Shown: positions 49,125-61,117 of the stretch, one piece after another
How positions within the stretch are numbered: the first letter of the stretch is position 1
Layout of the letters: each line of letters opens with the position of its first letter
DNA from: Trema orientale
Lineage: Eukaryota > Streptophyta > Magnoliopsida > Rosales > Cannabaceae
Length of the DNA stretch: 64,000 nucleotides
Reading direction: 5' to 3'
NCBI GenBank assembly: GCA_002914845.1
Contig: JXTC01000088.1
Span: 642,997-706,996 of the forward strand
The notes under the pieces: model-generated
Seen by the model: only the letters and a program-made list of their open reading frames with translations
The model's database searches: none
Told to the model about the DNA's origin: nothing
Position numbers and translations under genes: made by a program

Positions 49125-49759
49125 AAGCGTAAATTTCTCAAAAAATCTCAACTGGACTAAATTTTTTGAAAATCCCATATTGATTTAGAAAAAATATCAC
49201 TTTTTAAAATTTTCTTTTAGAACAATATCAGTTTCCATTTAAATTGGTATTTTTCGGTAGTACTCTAGGTAACCATAGTATACTTTAAGTACCTCATCAA
49301 TTAGTAATAAGTGGTGTTTTGCTAAATATGTTTAAAAGTCAGAATTTTCAAATAAATTTAAAATCCGGAATTTTTCAATTTCTTTTGAAAATTTACAATA
49401 TAAAGCCAAATTTTCTCCTTTTTTTTTTCCTCACATAAATGTGCAATTTATCCATCTTAGCAAAAATAGTCGAGTAAAGCAGTTATTATATTGGGTGCAG
49501 CTAACATTTTTTTTAATCCAATCTATATACTATGTATTTCCTTTATAAATTGTGTAAATCAAATTTTACAATGAATACAACAAATTTAACAACTGATATA
49601 CTCGGTTATTTTGTTAAAAAGATGGACATTTATTTTAAGGGTTCCAAAATACGGCCATGTTGCCAAGCCTCTTGGTGATTCATAGACATACATTGCGGGA
49701 ATTTTGATGGGTGACAATTTGGTGGTTGGTATAGTTTTATATATATATATAGGTTGATG

Positions 49760-49997
49760 GGGTACCAATATAGTAGGTATATTTTTTTTACCTATTTATA
49801 GGTATTATTTTTGCCAATTAAAATTAGTTACACACGTTTTTTCATGGTAAAAGGAGGAGAGAGAAAATAATTAAATAATGGGTATTTATTTTTTTTTCAA
49901 CTACTCAAATTATGATAGCTATTAGATCATTGATCAAATGGTTAAAAAAAATACTTATAGATATGTTAAAAAAAAAAAAATCTACTGGATTGGGAAC
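49760..49997 (+). mobile_element. TA-targeting MITE family, copy E
   Basis: Starts near GGGGTACCAATATAGTAGG just after a (TA)n tract (49738-49751) and ends TCTACTGGATTGGGAAC before ATATATATAT. Family blocks ACCTATTTATAGGTATT, GCCAATTAAAATTAG and GATCAAATGGTTAAAAA are present in order. Confidence -1.
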
Positions 49998-50282
49998 ATA
50001 TATATATTTTCTAAGAGAAACAAATGGTCCCTGAACTATCCTACTAGTTACAATTTGGTCCTGGGATTCTAATTTTGGCAATTAAGCCCTTGAATTTTCT
50101 GATTTCATACAATTTAGCTTCTGACCTGTTTAAATTGCAACATGTTAAATGTTGGACGAAAACACACGTGAAGAGCATGTGGTAGTATATGCAAGTATAT
50201 TTGAGCGGTAATTTGGGTATTTTGAACATAAAAATAAATAATCATAGAAAATATTTTCCTCAAATTTGTAACTCTAAAAACT
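49998..50282. other. Intergenic, nothing recognised
   Basis: Contains the phrase TGGTCCCTGAACTATC...AATTTGGTCC, which recurs in many plant repeats, but no borders could be set. Confidence -1.
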
Positions 50283-50905
50283 CAAAAAAATACAAACAAT
50301 ACGTCTTTTCTTTCCTTCCGAATCTTTTTGTCTAGTTTATTCTCCCTCAAATAAATATGTTCAAGTACTTTGATCTTATTAAAGTTTTATTATAATGATG
50401 TATGGTTTTAAAGTAGGAGTTCACAGATTCTAATTATTTTAAATATTCGATACAATATTGCTAAGTAAAATCAATTCTTAGAGTGGGTTGTTTGCCACAA
50501 TCCTAGTTCTAATTTTTGTTCAAAAATGGATTCTAATGAGTTCCTTTATAGCTTTGATATCTACCGTGACAATGTTATTCACAAAGGATCAACAAAATAC
50601 AAACAATATTTCTTTTCTTTCTACCAAATCCTTTTGTTTAGCGTATTTTTCTTTAAATAAATAAATTCAAGTTCTTTGATCTTATTACAGTTTTATTATA
50701 ATGATATATTGTTTTAAAGTAAGACTTCACGGATTCTAATTATTTTCTAAGATTCGATACAAAATCACTAAGTAAAATCAATTCTTAAATTGGGTTGGTT
50801 GCCATAATCTGAAACCTAGTTCTAATTTTTGTTCCAACTGTTGAAATGGATTCTAGTGACTCCTTTTATAGCTTTGATATCTACCATGACTCAGAAAGGA
50901 TCAAC
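50283..50905 (+). repeat. Tandem duplication of a unit of about 0.31 kb
   Basis: Units 50283-50590 and 50591-50905 share AAAATACAAACAATA, CAAGT(A/T)CTTTGATCTTATTA, TAAGTAAAATCAATTCTTA, CCTAGTTCTAATTTTTGTTC and TTTATAGCTTTGATATCTAC in order, offset about 307-318 bp. Divergence by point changes and small indels indicates an old event. No coding frame. Confidence -1.
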
Positions 50906-51694
50906 AATAAGAAGTGTATGAGAACTAGTATAGTTGGGTCACGTCCTTACTCATAATGAAAGGTATGGGAAATGCTACTCGAACATTATCTATGGTCAGA
51001 ATGAGACTGGAAGTGGTGGTAGACTGGTAGGACCTTTTGGGTGCGTGGACTTAAAAGGGTCAAACCTCTTTGTAAACTTGATCAAGTTTGGCTAGGCTAA
51101 TAATAAAGAGATAAGTAGCAATTCAAATTATATCAATACTCGTGTGTGTATATGGGGTCCATCTATAGTCCCATAAGTATAAATTTGGGCACAGGAAAAG
51201 CACATTTTTTAGTTTTCACTCTCTAAAAAATGCTTCTCGGTTCCCAAAATTTGCCTTTTATCCCAGTGTAATATTTTTATTTAGGTGTGTAACATTCCCA
51301 CGATGTGTAACATTTTTACTTTGGCATTGGTGCCTCATTATTTGAATACGGTATTGTAGCCGGACCCTATATATTCACAAAACCATCTACTTGGTAGCAC
51401 TTTAATTCCTGAAACCAATAATTTATTGTGGTCGTTTGTTTTCACCAATGCAATAATTATAGTTGTGAATCATAACATAACATAGTAATTCAAGATTCCC
51501 ACAACTATATATTGCAGTGCAAAGCGTACCTCACGTGTGGATATGACCAATACTCATGAGTCGTCGATTATATAGACTCTATATCAACCAATCTAAGTTT
51601 AATAATGTTGATAAGCAAAATGTTGAGTTATTGAAATTGCTGGTACTGATCTTGATTAGTGCTACTATTTTGAGAATGTTTAATTGCGCAGCTA
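50906..51694. other. Intergenic, nothing recognised
   Basis: No gene or repeat border seen between the tandem duplication and the SINE. Confidence -1.
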
Positions 51695-51874
51695 CTCTTA
51701 AAGAATGGTCGAAGTAGTAAAGTGCTCTATTTTAAGGCATTCTCTTACTTAGGAAAGGTGAGATCAAAGGTTCGAGCTCCCACATCATCTTTAGGAATCC
51801 AACCAAATGAGATAGCTCTGGGAAGTGATCCATTACCAGATTTCATCCGCTTTTTTTGTTTAAAAAAAAAAAAA
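51695..51874 (+). mobile_element. Probable tRNA-derived SINE (180 bp)
   Basis: An A-box-like TGGTCGAAGTAG (51706-51717) and a B-box GGTTCGAGCTC (51769-51779) form an internal Pol III promoter. The element ends in a run of 13 A. Flanks ATTGCGCAGCTA (51683-51694) and ATGGCACAGCTA (51875-51886) match at 10 of 12 positions, a typical imperfect SINE target duplication. The A-B spacing (about 51 bp) is longer than in tRNA genes. I could not assign a named family. Confidence -1.
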
Positions 51875-51886
51875 ATGGCACAGCTA

Positions 51887-53963
51887 AATATTTTGGGTTG
51901 TGATGGGCGATTTAGGCACTGTTGATTATGGTGGGAGAGTCAGCTAGCATTTTGTGGCGGAGGCCCATAATCATGAATGAATGAATAGAAAGGAGGCCTT
52001 TCAAAGGCTTTCTTTGAGATGTCTTATCGTACGTTGACCTCATAAGACTCCACTTTCCGCGTTGGGTAACAACATTTGAGAAGGTGTATGTCTCATTTTA
52101 ACCAAACTACAATTTTTAATTCTAGGTAGTACTAAAAAGGAGGTAACTCCTAGACCTAAATTATATATAAAAAAGAAAAAGAAAAGGGAATCATATATAA
52201 CATCATATCCCAAAGTGGAAACATCATGTGAACCCACTTTATAAGATGGGATAAAACCCCACAGTCCACTTGTTACTCAAACGAAAGAAGATGATTGGTG
52301 ATTACATACTCTTGCATGATTAAGCTTCTTTCTTGGAACCAGAGGTTAAATGGTTTCTGTTTAAGCAAGCATTAGGATGAATCTTCTTGGAGTTATCTGC
52401 CAAAGAAGAAACTAATGCACGTATTTTTTTGGCCTATATAATTAATACACACAATGGTGACTGGAAGTTTATGAAAACCTAAATGAAAGAGAGGGTTATA
52501 ACATATGTCCGTCCTAACTGAAAGAGAGAGAACGAAAAGAAGGATATCTTTGACATCTTCCTAACTGTCATACTACTAACATATGATAATTGAAATAAAT
52601 GTAGCAATTGTATCAAACTATAATGACGGTCATGTTATAGATATCAGAATCACAAGAAAAAGGTCTGCGGTTATAACAATGCTGCTAACAAAAAATCACG
52701 ACGGTTGAAAACTATCATGTTTATTGTAGGTACTATGGTCAGTATGGCCTATGGTTAAAAAACGACATCGTTGTTAGGGCCCTTTTTTATTGTGCGTAAG
52801 AATTATGGTAAATGAGAGAAACCATTAACCAAGTAGATGGATGAAGATTAGCTCCTACCGTTTGGGACTACATAGCATAAGTTGTAAGTCATGCCTTAAC
52901 CTTTTTCATAAAGTGCCTTTCTATGTGTATTTCGGTTACCAAAAGCAAAAGCTTTTTGTTAGGAACATTATGTCTCTATAATGGAACTATAGAGAATTAA
53001 AAAAAAAAAAATTATGATCCTGTAAGGTTGTAACCGTAACTAACATTGCTTTCTACTTCTTATTATCTCCACGCGTCTGGTTTTGTTTAGTTTCTTTCTC
53101 CGTGGGATTTGAAATCATTTCAATAATTCACAACGTCCATTTCAAGAGTTGTCTCAACTTATTCAGCTTTGCCTTTTTTGTCTCTACCTTTTTCACCCCA
53201 GCTCTTCTTTTCAACAGTTTTTAACTTTTAACTAGTTAAAAACATGTGAAGAAGTACGGTATATTGTACAATAAGCATATAAACAAGATATTTCTCGTGT
53301 ACTTCCCTTCTCTTAAAGGTGAGTATCTGTTTTCACTTTTCAAAGTTGGATTATTTATTTTGATTGTTCTAGTAATGCCAGTATTAAGATGACATCAACC
53401 TGATGTACCATAACAGAACTTGAAATAACTAACTCATACTCCTCTGTGAGCCAAACCATAGATAAGATAAACTACAAAATGAGGAAAAGAACTATTTTGA
53501 TGCTTATCTACATAGTATTGTTCATTCGTTTGTAGATTTTTTTTTTGGGTTACTTTCTAGATATTTGTTCTAATTGTCGACCCTGTTATGATGCCATGTT
53601 TCCATTAGCATTGGCATATTGCAATGTCATTATCTGCTACATATCTTTGGGCTATAGGCTCTAAAAATTTGGCAACCCCAAAAAAGATGTTGCTTTATGC
53701 TACTAACTAATCTACTTTTTATTTTAATTTTCCTTAAATTCTTGTTTGGAAAACCTGATACAGATACTTTCGAAACTGAATAAATATTGATACACAAACA
53801 CACCACTTTTTAACTCATTCAAACTTTAGGGTCGCACGTGGATTTGGAACTAGCACAAGCGGAAGCGTGATACACGATTGCTCCCAGACGCGTTGCACCA
53901 TATCAATGTCATTGTCCTCATCTATAAAATCCCACTCCATTTTCTCAAGTACTCAAGTCATCT
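51887..53963. other. Intergenic, upstream region of the amino acid permease gene
   Basis: No gene seen. CTATAAAATC at about 53931-53940 is the likely TATA box of the permease, some 145 bp before its ATG. Confidence -1.
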
Positions 53964-53967
53964 TTGC

Positions 53968-54006
<39 letters not shown>

Positions 54007-54020
54007 GCGCGCACACATAC
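53964..54020 (+). repeat. Compound (CT)n(CA)n microsatellite in permease leader
   Basis: About ten CT units followed by about nine CA units and CG/CA steps. It sits between the TATA motif and the start codon, so length change would alter the 5' UTR. Confidence -1.
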
Positions 54021-54080
54021 TCTTTTTTCTCCATTACTGAGACTACATTTCTGGTTTGTTCTGCTACCTCAATTTAAGTG

Positions 54081-56702
54081 ATGTTGCCCAGGAGTCGAAC
54101 TCTTCCAAGCAGGATCCATCATGGAGCTGTAAGAGGCCATGACTTCAGCTCCATATCTCTTTCTTAGTAGCAGAACTATATGTGTTCCCTTCTTATATTA
54201 CCCCCATGTGTTTATATTCTCAGGTAGAAGAGAGGCATGATATCAGGCACTACTTGCAAGTTGAAGTCCAACCTAAAGCTAGTGAGGCTGAAGCAATAAA
54301 TCCTCAATCCAACTATTCCAAGTGCTTCGATGATGATGGCCGCCTGAAGAGAACGGGTACAAAATTTGCAACTATACTTGGCTTTCTAGTTTCAAACTGC
54401 ATGAAGTGCTCTTTTTAGACTTATAAACGAACTCAAATAGGAGTGCATAACTGGTTTCGACACCAGCTTTGATTTAATAAGCTGCAGAACAGAACACCAC
54501 TCTTATGGTACCTTTTTTTTTTTGAAAAAAAAAAAAGAACACTCTTATGGTACTTGAGCCTTTTGTATTAACATTTCACACAAACTCTGTAATTATAGGA
54601 TTAGTTCATTAATAGATCATGTTTAATCATGTTATTAATGGTGAGCTTAGTTTATAAAATTTGTATTATAACTTAGCTCATTATCTAATATCAAGGCAAT
54701 TGTATTGTAAATGTTGGTTCCATGCAGGAACTTTCTGGACTGCAACATCACATATTATCACTGCAGTTATAGGGTCAGGAGTCCTTTCCTTGGCATGGGC
54801 AGTAGCTCAGCTCGGTTGGGTTACAGGCCCAGCTGTCTTGTTACTCTTTGCCTTCGTAAATCTCTACACTTCCAACCTCCTTGCTCAGTGTTACAGAACC
54901 GGTGATCCAGTTACTGGTCAGAGAAACTACACATACATGGACGCTGTCAAGTCCAACTTGGGTAAGAGATATGCATAAATCTATAGTCTCACATCTCAAT
55001 CTTTTACTTTGCTTTTTTTGTAATATAATGAGAGTATTCCATCTTGGGGTGCAGGAGGAAAAAGGGTCATGATATGCGGTCTAATCCAGTACATTAATAT
55101 GTTTGGCGTCGCAGTTGGTTACACAATTGCTGCATCAGTCAGTATGATGTGAGTAATCTGAGAAGCAGTAAATTGAGTTAATATAGTTTTTAGACAGCAA
55201 CTGTTGTAACAGAGAAAAGGGATCTTGAAGTTGGATCAACTACATGGATATATTACAATTTTGCTGTTATTTCTGGTGTCCTATGTTCAGGGCCATAAAG
55301 AGATCAAACTGTTTCCACAAAAGTGGAGGGAAAGATCCATGCCACATGTCAAGCAATGGGTACATGATAACATTTGGAATCTCGGAGATAATATTTTCTC
55401 AGATCCAAGATTTTAGTCACGTATGGTGGCTTTCCATAGTTGCAGCCATCATGTCATTCACATACTCCGCCATCGGTCTTGGTCTTGGAGTAGCCAAAGT
55501 TGCAGGTATACATATGAACGAATAAGCTCTAGACATCTTTATCTACAAGGACTACTTGAACATCCTTAAAATAGCTTTTCTGATCAATAACTTGGCGCAA
55601 AATGTTCAATCTCTTTTTGCAGTAAATGGAAGCATTAAAGGAAGCTTGCTGGGAATCAGCATAGGGACAGTAACTAAGGCTGGAACAGTCACTGCTACAC
55701 AGAAGATGTGGAGGAGTCTACAAGCCCTTGGAGCCATTGCTTTTGCATACTCTTTTTCCTTAGTCCTCGTTGAAATTCAGGTACTTGGAATGGAAGTAAT
55801 ACAAGGAAATCTATCCCCAAACAATGAAAGGATGACATTTTAGTCTACAAGCCCAGTTTCACTATTAGTTTAAGCTTTTGAGAGAACTGGTAAACTAACA
55901 AGACGTTATCGGGTGCAGGATACAATTAAATCTCCACCTGCAGAACACAAAACCATGAGGAAGGCAACTCTACTGAGTGTAGTAGTCACCACAGTGTTCT
56001 ATATGCTCTGTGGCTGCTTTGGTTATGCCGCCTTTGGCGACGATTCACCAGGAAACCTTCTGACCGGTTTTGGATTCTACAACCCTTACTGGCTGCTAGA
56101 CATAGCAAATGTTGCTATTGTTGTCCACCTCGTTGGTGCTTATCAGGTAATAACTTCCACCATTTGGCAAAAAACCCAACTCTTAGTTTCAGTTTTGAAA
56201 TTCATTTTCTCAATAAACACTTGATTTTCTAGTCCACCAAACAGTTCTCAACTCTGTGAACTACTTGCTACTGCAGGTCTTTTGCCAGCCACTGTTTGCA
56301 TTTGTGGAAAAATGGAGCGCCCAGAAATGGCCAAAGAGTGACTTTGTGACTGCAGAGTATGACATACCAATCCCCTTCTTTGGGATTTTTCAACTCAACT
56401 TTTTCCGGTTGGTTTGGAGGACCATATTTGTCATGATGACCACTCTTATAGCCATGCTCATGCCTTTCTTCAACGACGTCGTTGGAATACTCGGAGCCTT
56501 CGGATTCTGGCCTCTGACAGTTTATTTCCCAATTGAGATGTACATTGCTCAGAAGAAGATTGGGCGTTGGACTACCAGATGGCTTGGACTTCAGATACTT
56601 AGTGTTACTTGTCTCTTTATCTCCATAGCTGCTGCTGTTGGATCTTTTGCTGGGGTGGCTCTTGATCTCAAGACTTATAAGCCCTTTAGAACTAGCTATT
56701 GA
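54081..56702 (+). CDS. AAP: Amino acid permease (AAP family, AAP2/3/4-like)
   Basis: Proton-coupled plasma-membrane importer of neutral and acidic amino acids (AAAP superfamily). Exons 54081-54128, 54224-54356, 54728-54961, 55055-55148, 55291-55505, 55623-55780, 55919-56146 and 56277-56702, all GT-AG, give 511 aa. Hallmarks: DDDGRLKRTGT before the first membrane segment, HIITAVIGSGVLSLAWA in TM1, RNYTYMDAV, MMAIKRSNCFHKSGGKDPC, FYMLCGCFGYAAFGD, PGNLLTGFGFYNPYWLLDIA, LPFFND-like MPFFNDVVGILGAFGFWPL, and the end LDLKTYKPFRTSY. About eleven membrane segments. The N-terminus MLPRSRTLPSRIHHGA is about 25 residues longer than Arabidopsis AAP3; the short first exon is supported by its donor and the in-frame join. 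Paralogue number cannot be settled by eye. Confidence -1.
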
Positions 56703-57543
56703 GATTAAGATAGTCCAAGTGTTGAAGGTTTATAACATCATAGTAATTTATTTAAAGCATAAATTCAGTAACTGTCGTCAGAAAGAGAAGGAAAGAAAAT
56801 GGAAAATTGAGTGAAGTTTTATTAAGGAATAAGATGTATCTTTTACAATTTATAAATATTCCCAAAACTTTGTTCACCAGCCAACGGTACCACCTAAACA
56901 GTATACCACTTTTTGATAGCATAGGATCAAAAGACTTTGCTATCTTAAATTTAATAAAACAAGCAAAAAATAAAAAAAAATAAAAAATAAAAAAGAAGAA
57001 GAAGAAAAATCTGCAAACCATTTTATTTGCATCCCAATGTTGATATCCTTGTAGATGAATAGGAACTCCACCACCACCATAACAAATATATCAAAAACCC
57101 AAAAATTCTAGGGCGAATATCAAATGAGTAATTGTAGCAAATGGTCTTTTTTTTAACACTTTATTTTACTAAATATATATCTCTCTATTTATAGCTAAAT
57201 TGTAGTTTATTTCAGTTTTATACTCGGTATATCAAACATCAGCATATCAGTTTATACTAATGTTTATAAGTTTTTATAATGATAATAAACGAATATACAT
57301 ATATTTATACACACTCTTTTGCTATAAACCAAAAAATAAAAACATTTATTAAAATGAAGTGAAAAGAAAAAGAAAAAACACAAAAGAGAGACTATTTATC
57401 GCTAAGAGCCCAAACAAATAATGCATTCAAATGAGAAGTTCTATTATGATAAAGACAAATATGTTATCGTGCCAATTAAAGAAGCCCGTTAAACCGTTAA
57501 AGAATGATAGTTACTGGAGATCGAAGATATATATATATATATA
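56703..57543. other. 3' flank of permease and intergenic region
   Basis: No gene. About 57150-57340 carries TATACTCGGTATATCA/TTTGCTATAAACC phrases that recall the 10227/12121 repeat family in diverged form. Confidence -1.
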
Positions 57544-57785
57544 GGCACCAATCCGGTAGGTATTTTTTTTTTTTTATCTATGCATAAATATCAATTGGGC
57601 CAATGAAAAATTTTTTTGCACATTTTTTTATGTTAAAAAGTAAGAGAGAGAAAAACATTAATGATGCACGTCTTTTCATGCATCTTATTTTAACCGTTAA
57701 ATCATTATTAGATGATGATCCAACAGCTAGAAAAAAAATACCTACACATAAGTAAAAAAAAAAAATACCTACGGGATTGGCAACC
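57544..57785 (+). mobile_element. TA-targeting MITE family, copy F (best preserved ends)
   Basis: Starts GGCACCAATCCGGTAGGTAT and ends AATACCTACGGGATTGGCAA, then CC. The reversed end GGTTGCCAATCCCGTAGGTA pairs with the start. It is flanked on both sides by (TA)n (57529-57543 and 57786-57797). Inner blocks AAAAAGTAAGAGAGAGAAAA, CATTAATGATGCACGTC and TTAGATGATGATCCAACAGC closely match copy B. Confidence -1.
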
Positions 57786-57796
57786 TATATATATAT

Positions 57797-57931
57797 ATTT
57801 TGACAAGATAACCTTAGTTGGGCAATATGTGCTTTGACGTGACATGGGAGCATCTTATATATATATATATATATTTTGGCAAGATAACCTTAGTTGGGCA
57901 ATATGTGCTTTGACGTGACATGGGAGCATCT
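57797..57931 (+). repeat. 59-bp sequence duplicated across TA tracts
   Basis: 57797-57855 and 57873-57931 are identical but for one base (TTTTGACAAG / TTTTGGCAAG), spaced by a (TA)n tract. The first copy begins where the TA tract to the right of MITE copy F ends. Confidence -1.
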
Positions 57932-58216
57932 AGTAGCTCTAGCATTCCCTTGATTCGGTTTATATATGCCATATCAGAGTTAGACAATAGCTAGTCTGAT
58001 TTTCAGTTTGCCAACTAAACAATAGAGCGACGATGTAATAGATTCATAGACGGTTAAAGGTGTCTCTTGGATAAGCAATGCTGAGGAAGTTAGTTAAAAC
58101 CGTTGATATCCATATCCGCTTTAACCAAGGCATCAGAAATAGCTGTCTGTCAACAGTTGAAAGGGGAAAGCTTAAGGACTCTGATTGGCTAGAAATTCTC
58201 TTTTGAATACTAATTG

Positions 58217-60259
58217 TGTCACGACTCAAACTCCGGGCTAGTGTAACAGAAAGGGAATTTCACAAGTGGAAATTCAAAAGTTATTTTTGAAAAATTTATT
58301 AAAAGAAAGTAATTTTTAAAGTAAAATTCTCACAGTTTTGTGATCACCATTAGACGTAGATTGTTAATGAAATTTATTACTAAAAACAAACCAAGCATCA
58401 TCGTCAGCAGTCTCACAATCCAACACAATAATTATACAGACCGAGTCCGTAAAACGGGCCCTTAAATGTTTAATACAAGCCAAGACAAATATCATATTTA
58501 TTTTATATAGTTACCAATTTTCAGTAAGGTAACTAGCTCCTCACTTCCTGAGAGGGGAAAAGTAAAGGGTGAGCATTCACATGCTCAGTAGGAATTCAAT
58601 TACCTTTTTGAATAGATGCAATTTCTCAAATCTGCATGGTTAGTACATTTAAATCCATTTATAAATCCAGTATACAAATCATTGGTATCCAGAATAATCA
58701 CATATTTAAAACCAAATCCAAAACCACATCATTGTACATATTATACATCAATAAGAAAATAAGTGAGCTCTCATCCTCCTATCATGGCCCCAAAATACTT
58801 CTGTAACAGAAGTACCCAGCATCCTAACACTGCCCGTAGGCATATCAGATAAAATTTGCACAAGGACCTAGGTCTCTTACCTAGCACTGTAGCAACTCGC
58901 CAGCGATCTAAAATACCGCGATGCTATAATGAAACTCAAGTATGTGATCCTATGGTATGTACAATATGTAATAGTTCACAATAACCATGCATCCAACGAT
59001 TAAATTATGTTTTAAAATCTAACTTGGCATTATCTTGGGATTTACTGTAACATGGGCAGCACACCGCTATTTTACCCTATAATCACAATGTAAAAATATG
59101 TATAAAAACTCACACAGTCTAATCCTAGTACAATCCAAAAATTTTCAACAATTTGCCAATCCATCGTAAAATTACGATTTTTCATATATAATTTTAATGC
59201 AATTAAAATCCAAAACAGATATAAAAATCAGGTAATCGAATCCCTGCCTCGATATGGTAGTAATACCAGGCCAATGACGCTTGTAGAATCTCTCGATGGT
59301 CACTCGGGTGTTCGAACGGCAGTTTTCGGATCCCAGTAAGTCCGCTTAAAAAAGTGATTTTTCTATCGGAGCCTCAAATGGAGAAACAGAGATCACTACT
59401 GAAACGGGGCCTCAAAGTGATTTTTGACGCTCGAAGAGTACCTAAAAATGCTAGTTTAGACATATACCTTGTCGAAAGTGGGTTCCGGTGCGGGACCGGC
59501 CTGTGGCAGGCAAAACGGTACAATTTTGAACCACGAAATTCTAATTTTCATTCCACTTCAAAATATAGTGGTATATCAAAATTCATCTCTCGATCTCATT
59601 GAGTTCAAATTCAAAGTCGGAACTCAGTTTCAAGGTCTCGAGCATTAATTAAGCTCAAAAATCCGAAAATTACATAAATATCACTTTTTATAAATATTTA
59701 GAAAAATATCCTCTTTTTCTAATTAAAATTTACCACACTTCCGGACACCGTTTTTACTTCTACCAACTGTAACTATTCATGATTTTTAACCCTATTTCAC
59801 CTCATAAATTTATCTCAGGTAAATTAATTACCTAACTAAAATGTATGAAAATATCACTTTTTATAAACTTGGTAAAAAGGGTAAAAGTGGTTAAAATCTT
59901 ACCGGAGGCGAGTTAAATCGTGAAACCACTTGGAGGAGATCGGCGACGGCGAGAGAAGACTGCAAGTGCCGGCGGTGACGACAACTGACGTCGAACGGCG
60001 CGCCGGTGGTCGGAAAACCGAGTTGTAGGCGGAAACTTCGGCGAGCTCCTGCGGCGTCCGACGACGAAACGGGACGGGACCAGCGGCGTTGGCTTCGTCG
60101 GCGGCAGCACTTTCACGCGGGCCAGCACGTGGGTCCAGTGGCAGTAGCGTGTGGTGGCGAAGCTCGGCAGATTCTCTCCTTTTTCTCCCTTCCAAACCCT
60201 TAAATGTGAGAATTTGAAATTCTAAGGGCCTTTTAAAGCAATTTCCTAACACTGTAACA
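58217..60259 (-). repeat. 2-kb repeat candidate, possibly a solo LTR
   Basis: On the minus strand the block opens TGTTACAGTGTTAGG and closes GAGTTTGAGTCGTGACA, the TG...CA form of LTRs. It includes a GC-rich segment (60180-59910) and phrases common in plant retroelement LTRs (CTACTGAGCATGTGAATGCTC). No primer-binding site, polyprotein or matching 5-bp target duplication was found: flanks AATTG and CCTGA differ. The minus frames at 59899-60252 lie in the GC-rich part and show no known domain. Tentative. Confidence -1.
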
Positions 60260-61117
60260 CCTGAATATTAAATTCAAATATTTTACTTATTTTATTCCGA
60301 AAATTCAAAATTACAACAATGCTATTATGCCCAAAAAATCTCTTTTGCCCCTTAAACTTACCAGATTTTACAAATTGACTAGGCCATAAGAGATGATCAG
60401 GAGAACGAGAGGAGTTGTTAAGAAAATCAGACCATGTTCAAAGCTAGAGACAGCGAGAGAGAGTTGTTTAGGTGGCAAAACTTGTATTGGTTAGAGTGTG
60501 TGAAGAACAGAGATCCTTCTCTCTAAATTGACTAGTAACTTTGAAGATTGCTTGGTGGAATTGCTACCCTCTTCTGGATGAAAGTCAATTTGGCCTGAAG
60601 ATTTATGTGTGACTGCTTTGAGTTATTGAATGGTTTTATGCTTTAATTAATTTCGTGTTAGAAATTCCTCGAAGTTGATCGAAATAGAAATAAAGAAAGC
60701 ATTTTCATTCCCATTCATTCATTTGTTTACTCACCTTTTATAATTGGTGAAATATGAATTAGTGAAATTGTAAAGAGTAGCTTAATTTTTCATTCCTGCT
60801 TATTCCTCTCAAAACTCACTCTTGAACATGCCCTTCGGGTAGAAGATTTGAGTCCATTTTATTTAGTCAAATGTTTGTTCAACCGGGCAATCGAATCAAG
60901 AGAAAGGTTAGTCCAACAGATGAAAATTTCCAGTGGAATATCCAAAAAAAAATTACGAATGAACACATGAATGCAATGGGTATAACTACGAAGGTAAAGA
61001 TGTCAAAAGGAACCAAGATCATTTGTTTATAACACTCTTAACCTACATAATGCTTTTCATACAAATGCCGCCACACTCGAGAAAAAAAAAAAACTAAATT
61101 GAAAATTGTTTCTGGAA
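60260..61117. other. Intergenic and 3' flank of ERD7-like gene
   Basis: No coding exon. The last 100 bases before the stop codon are the 3' UTR of the minus-strand gene. Confidence -1.

Noticed and set aside
59899..60252. 117-codon minus-strand frame
   Set aside because: High GC alone explains the open frame. No domain, and it lies within a repeat candidate.
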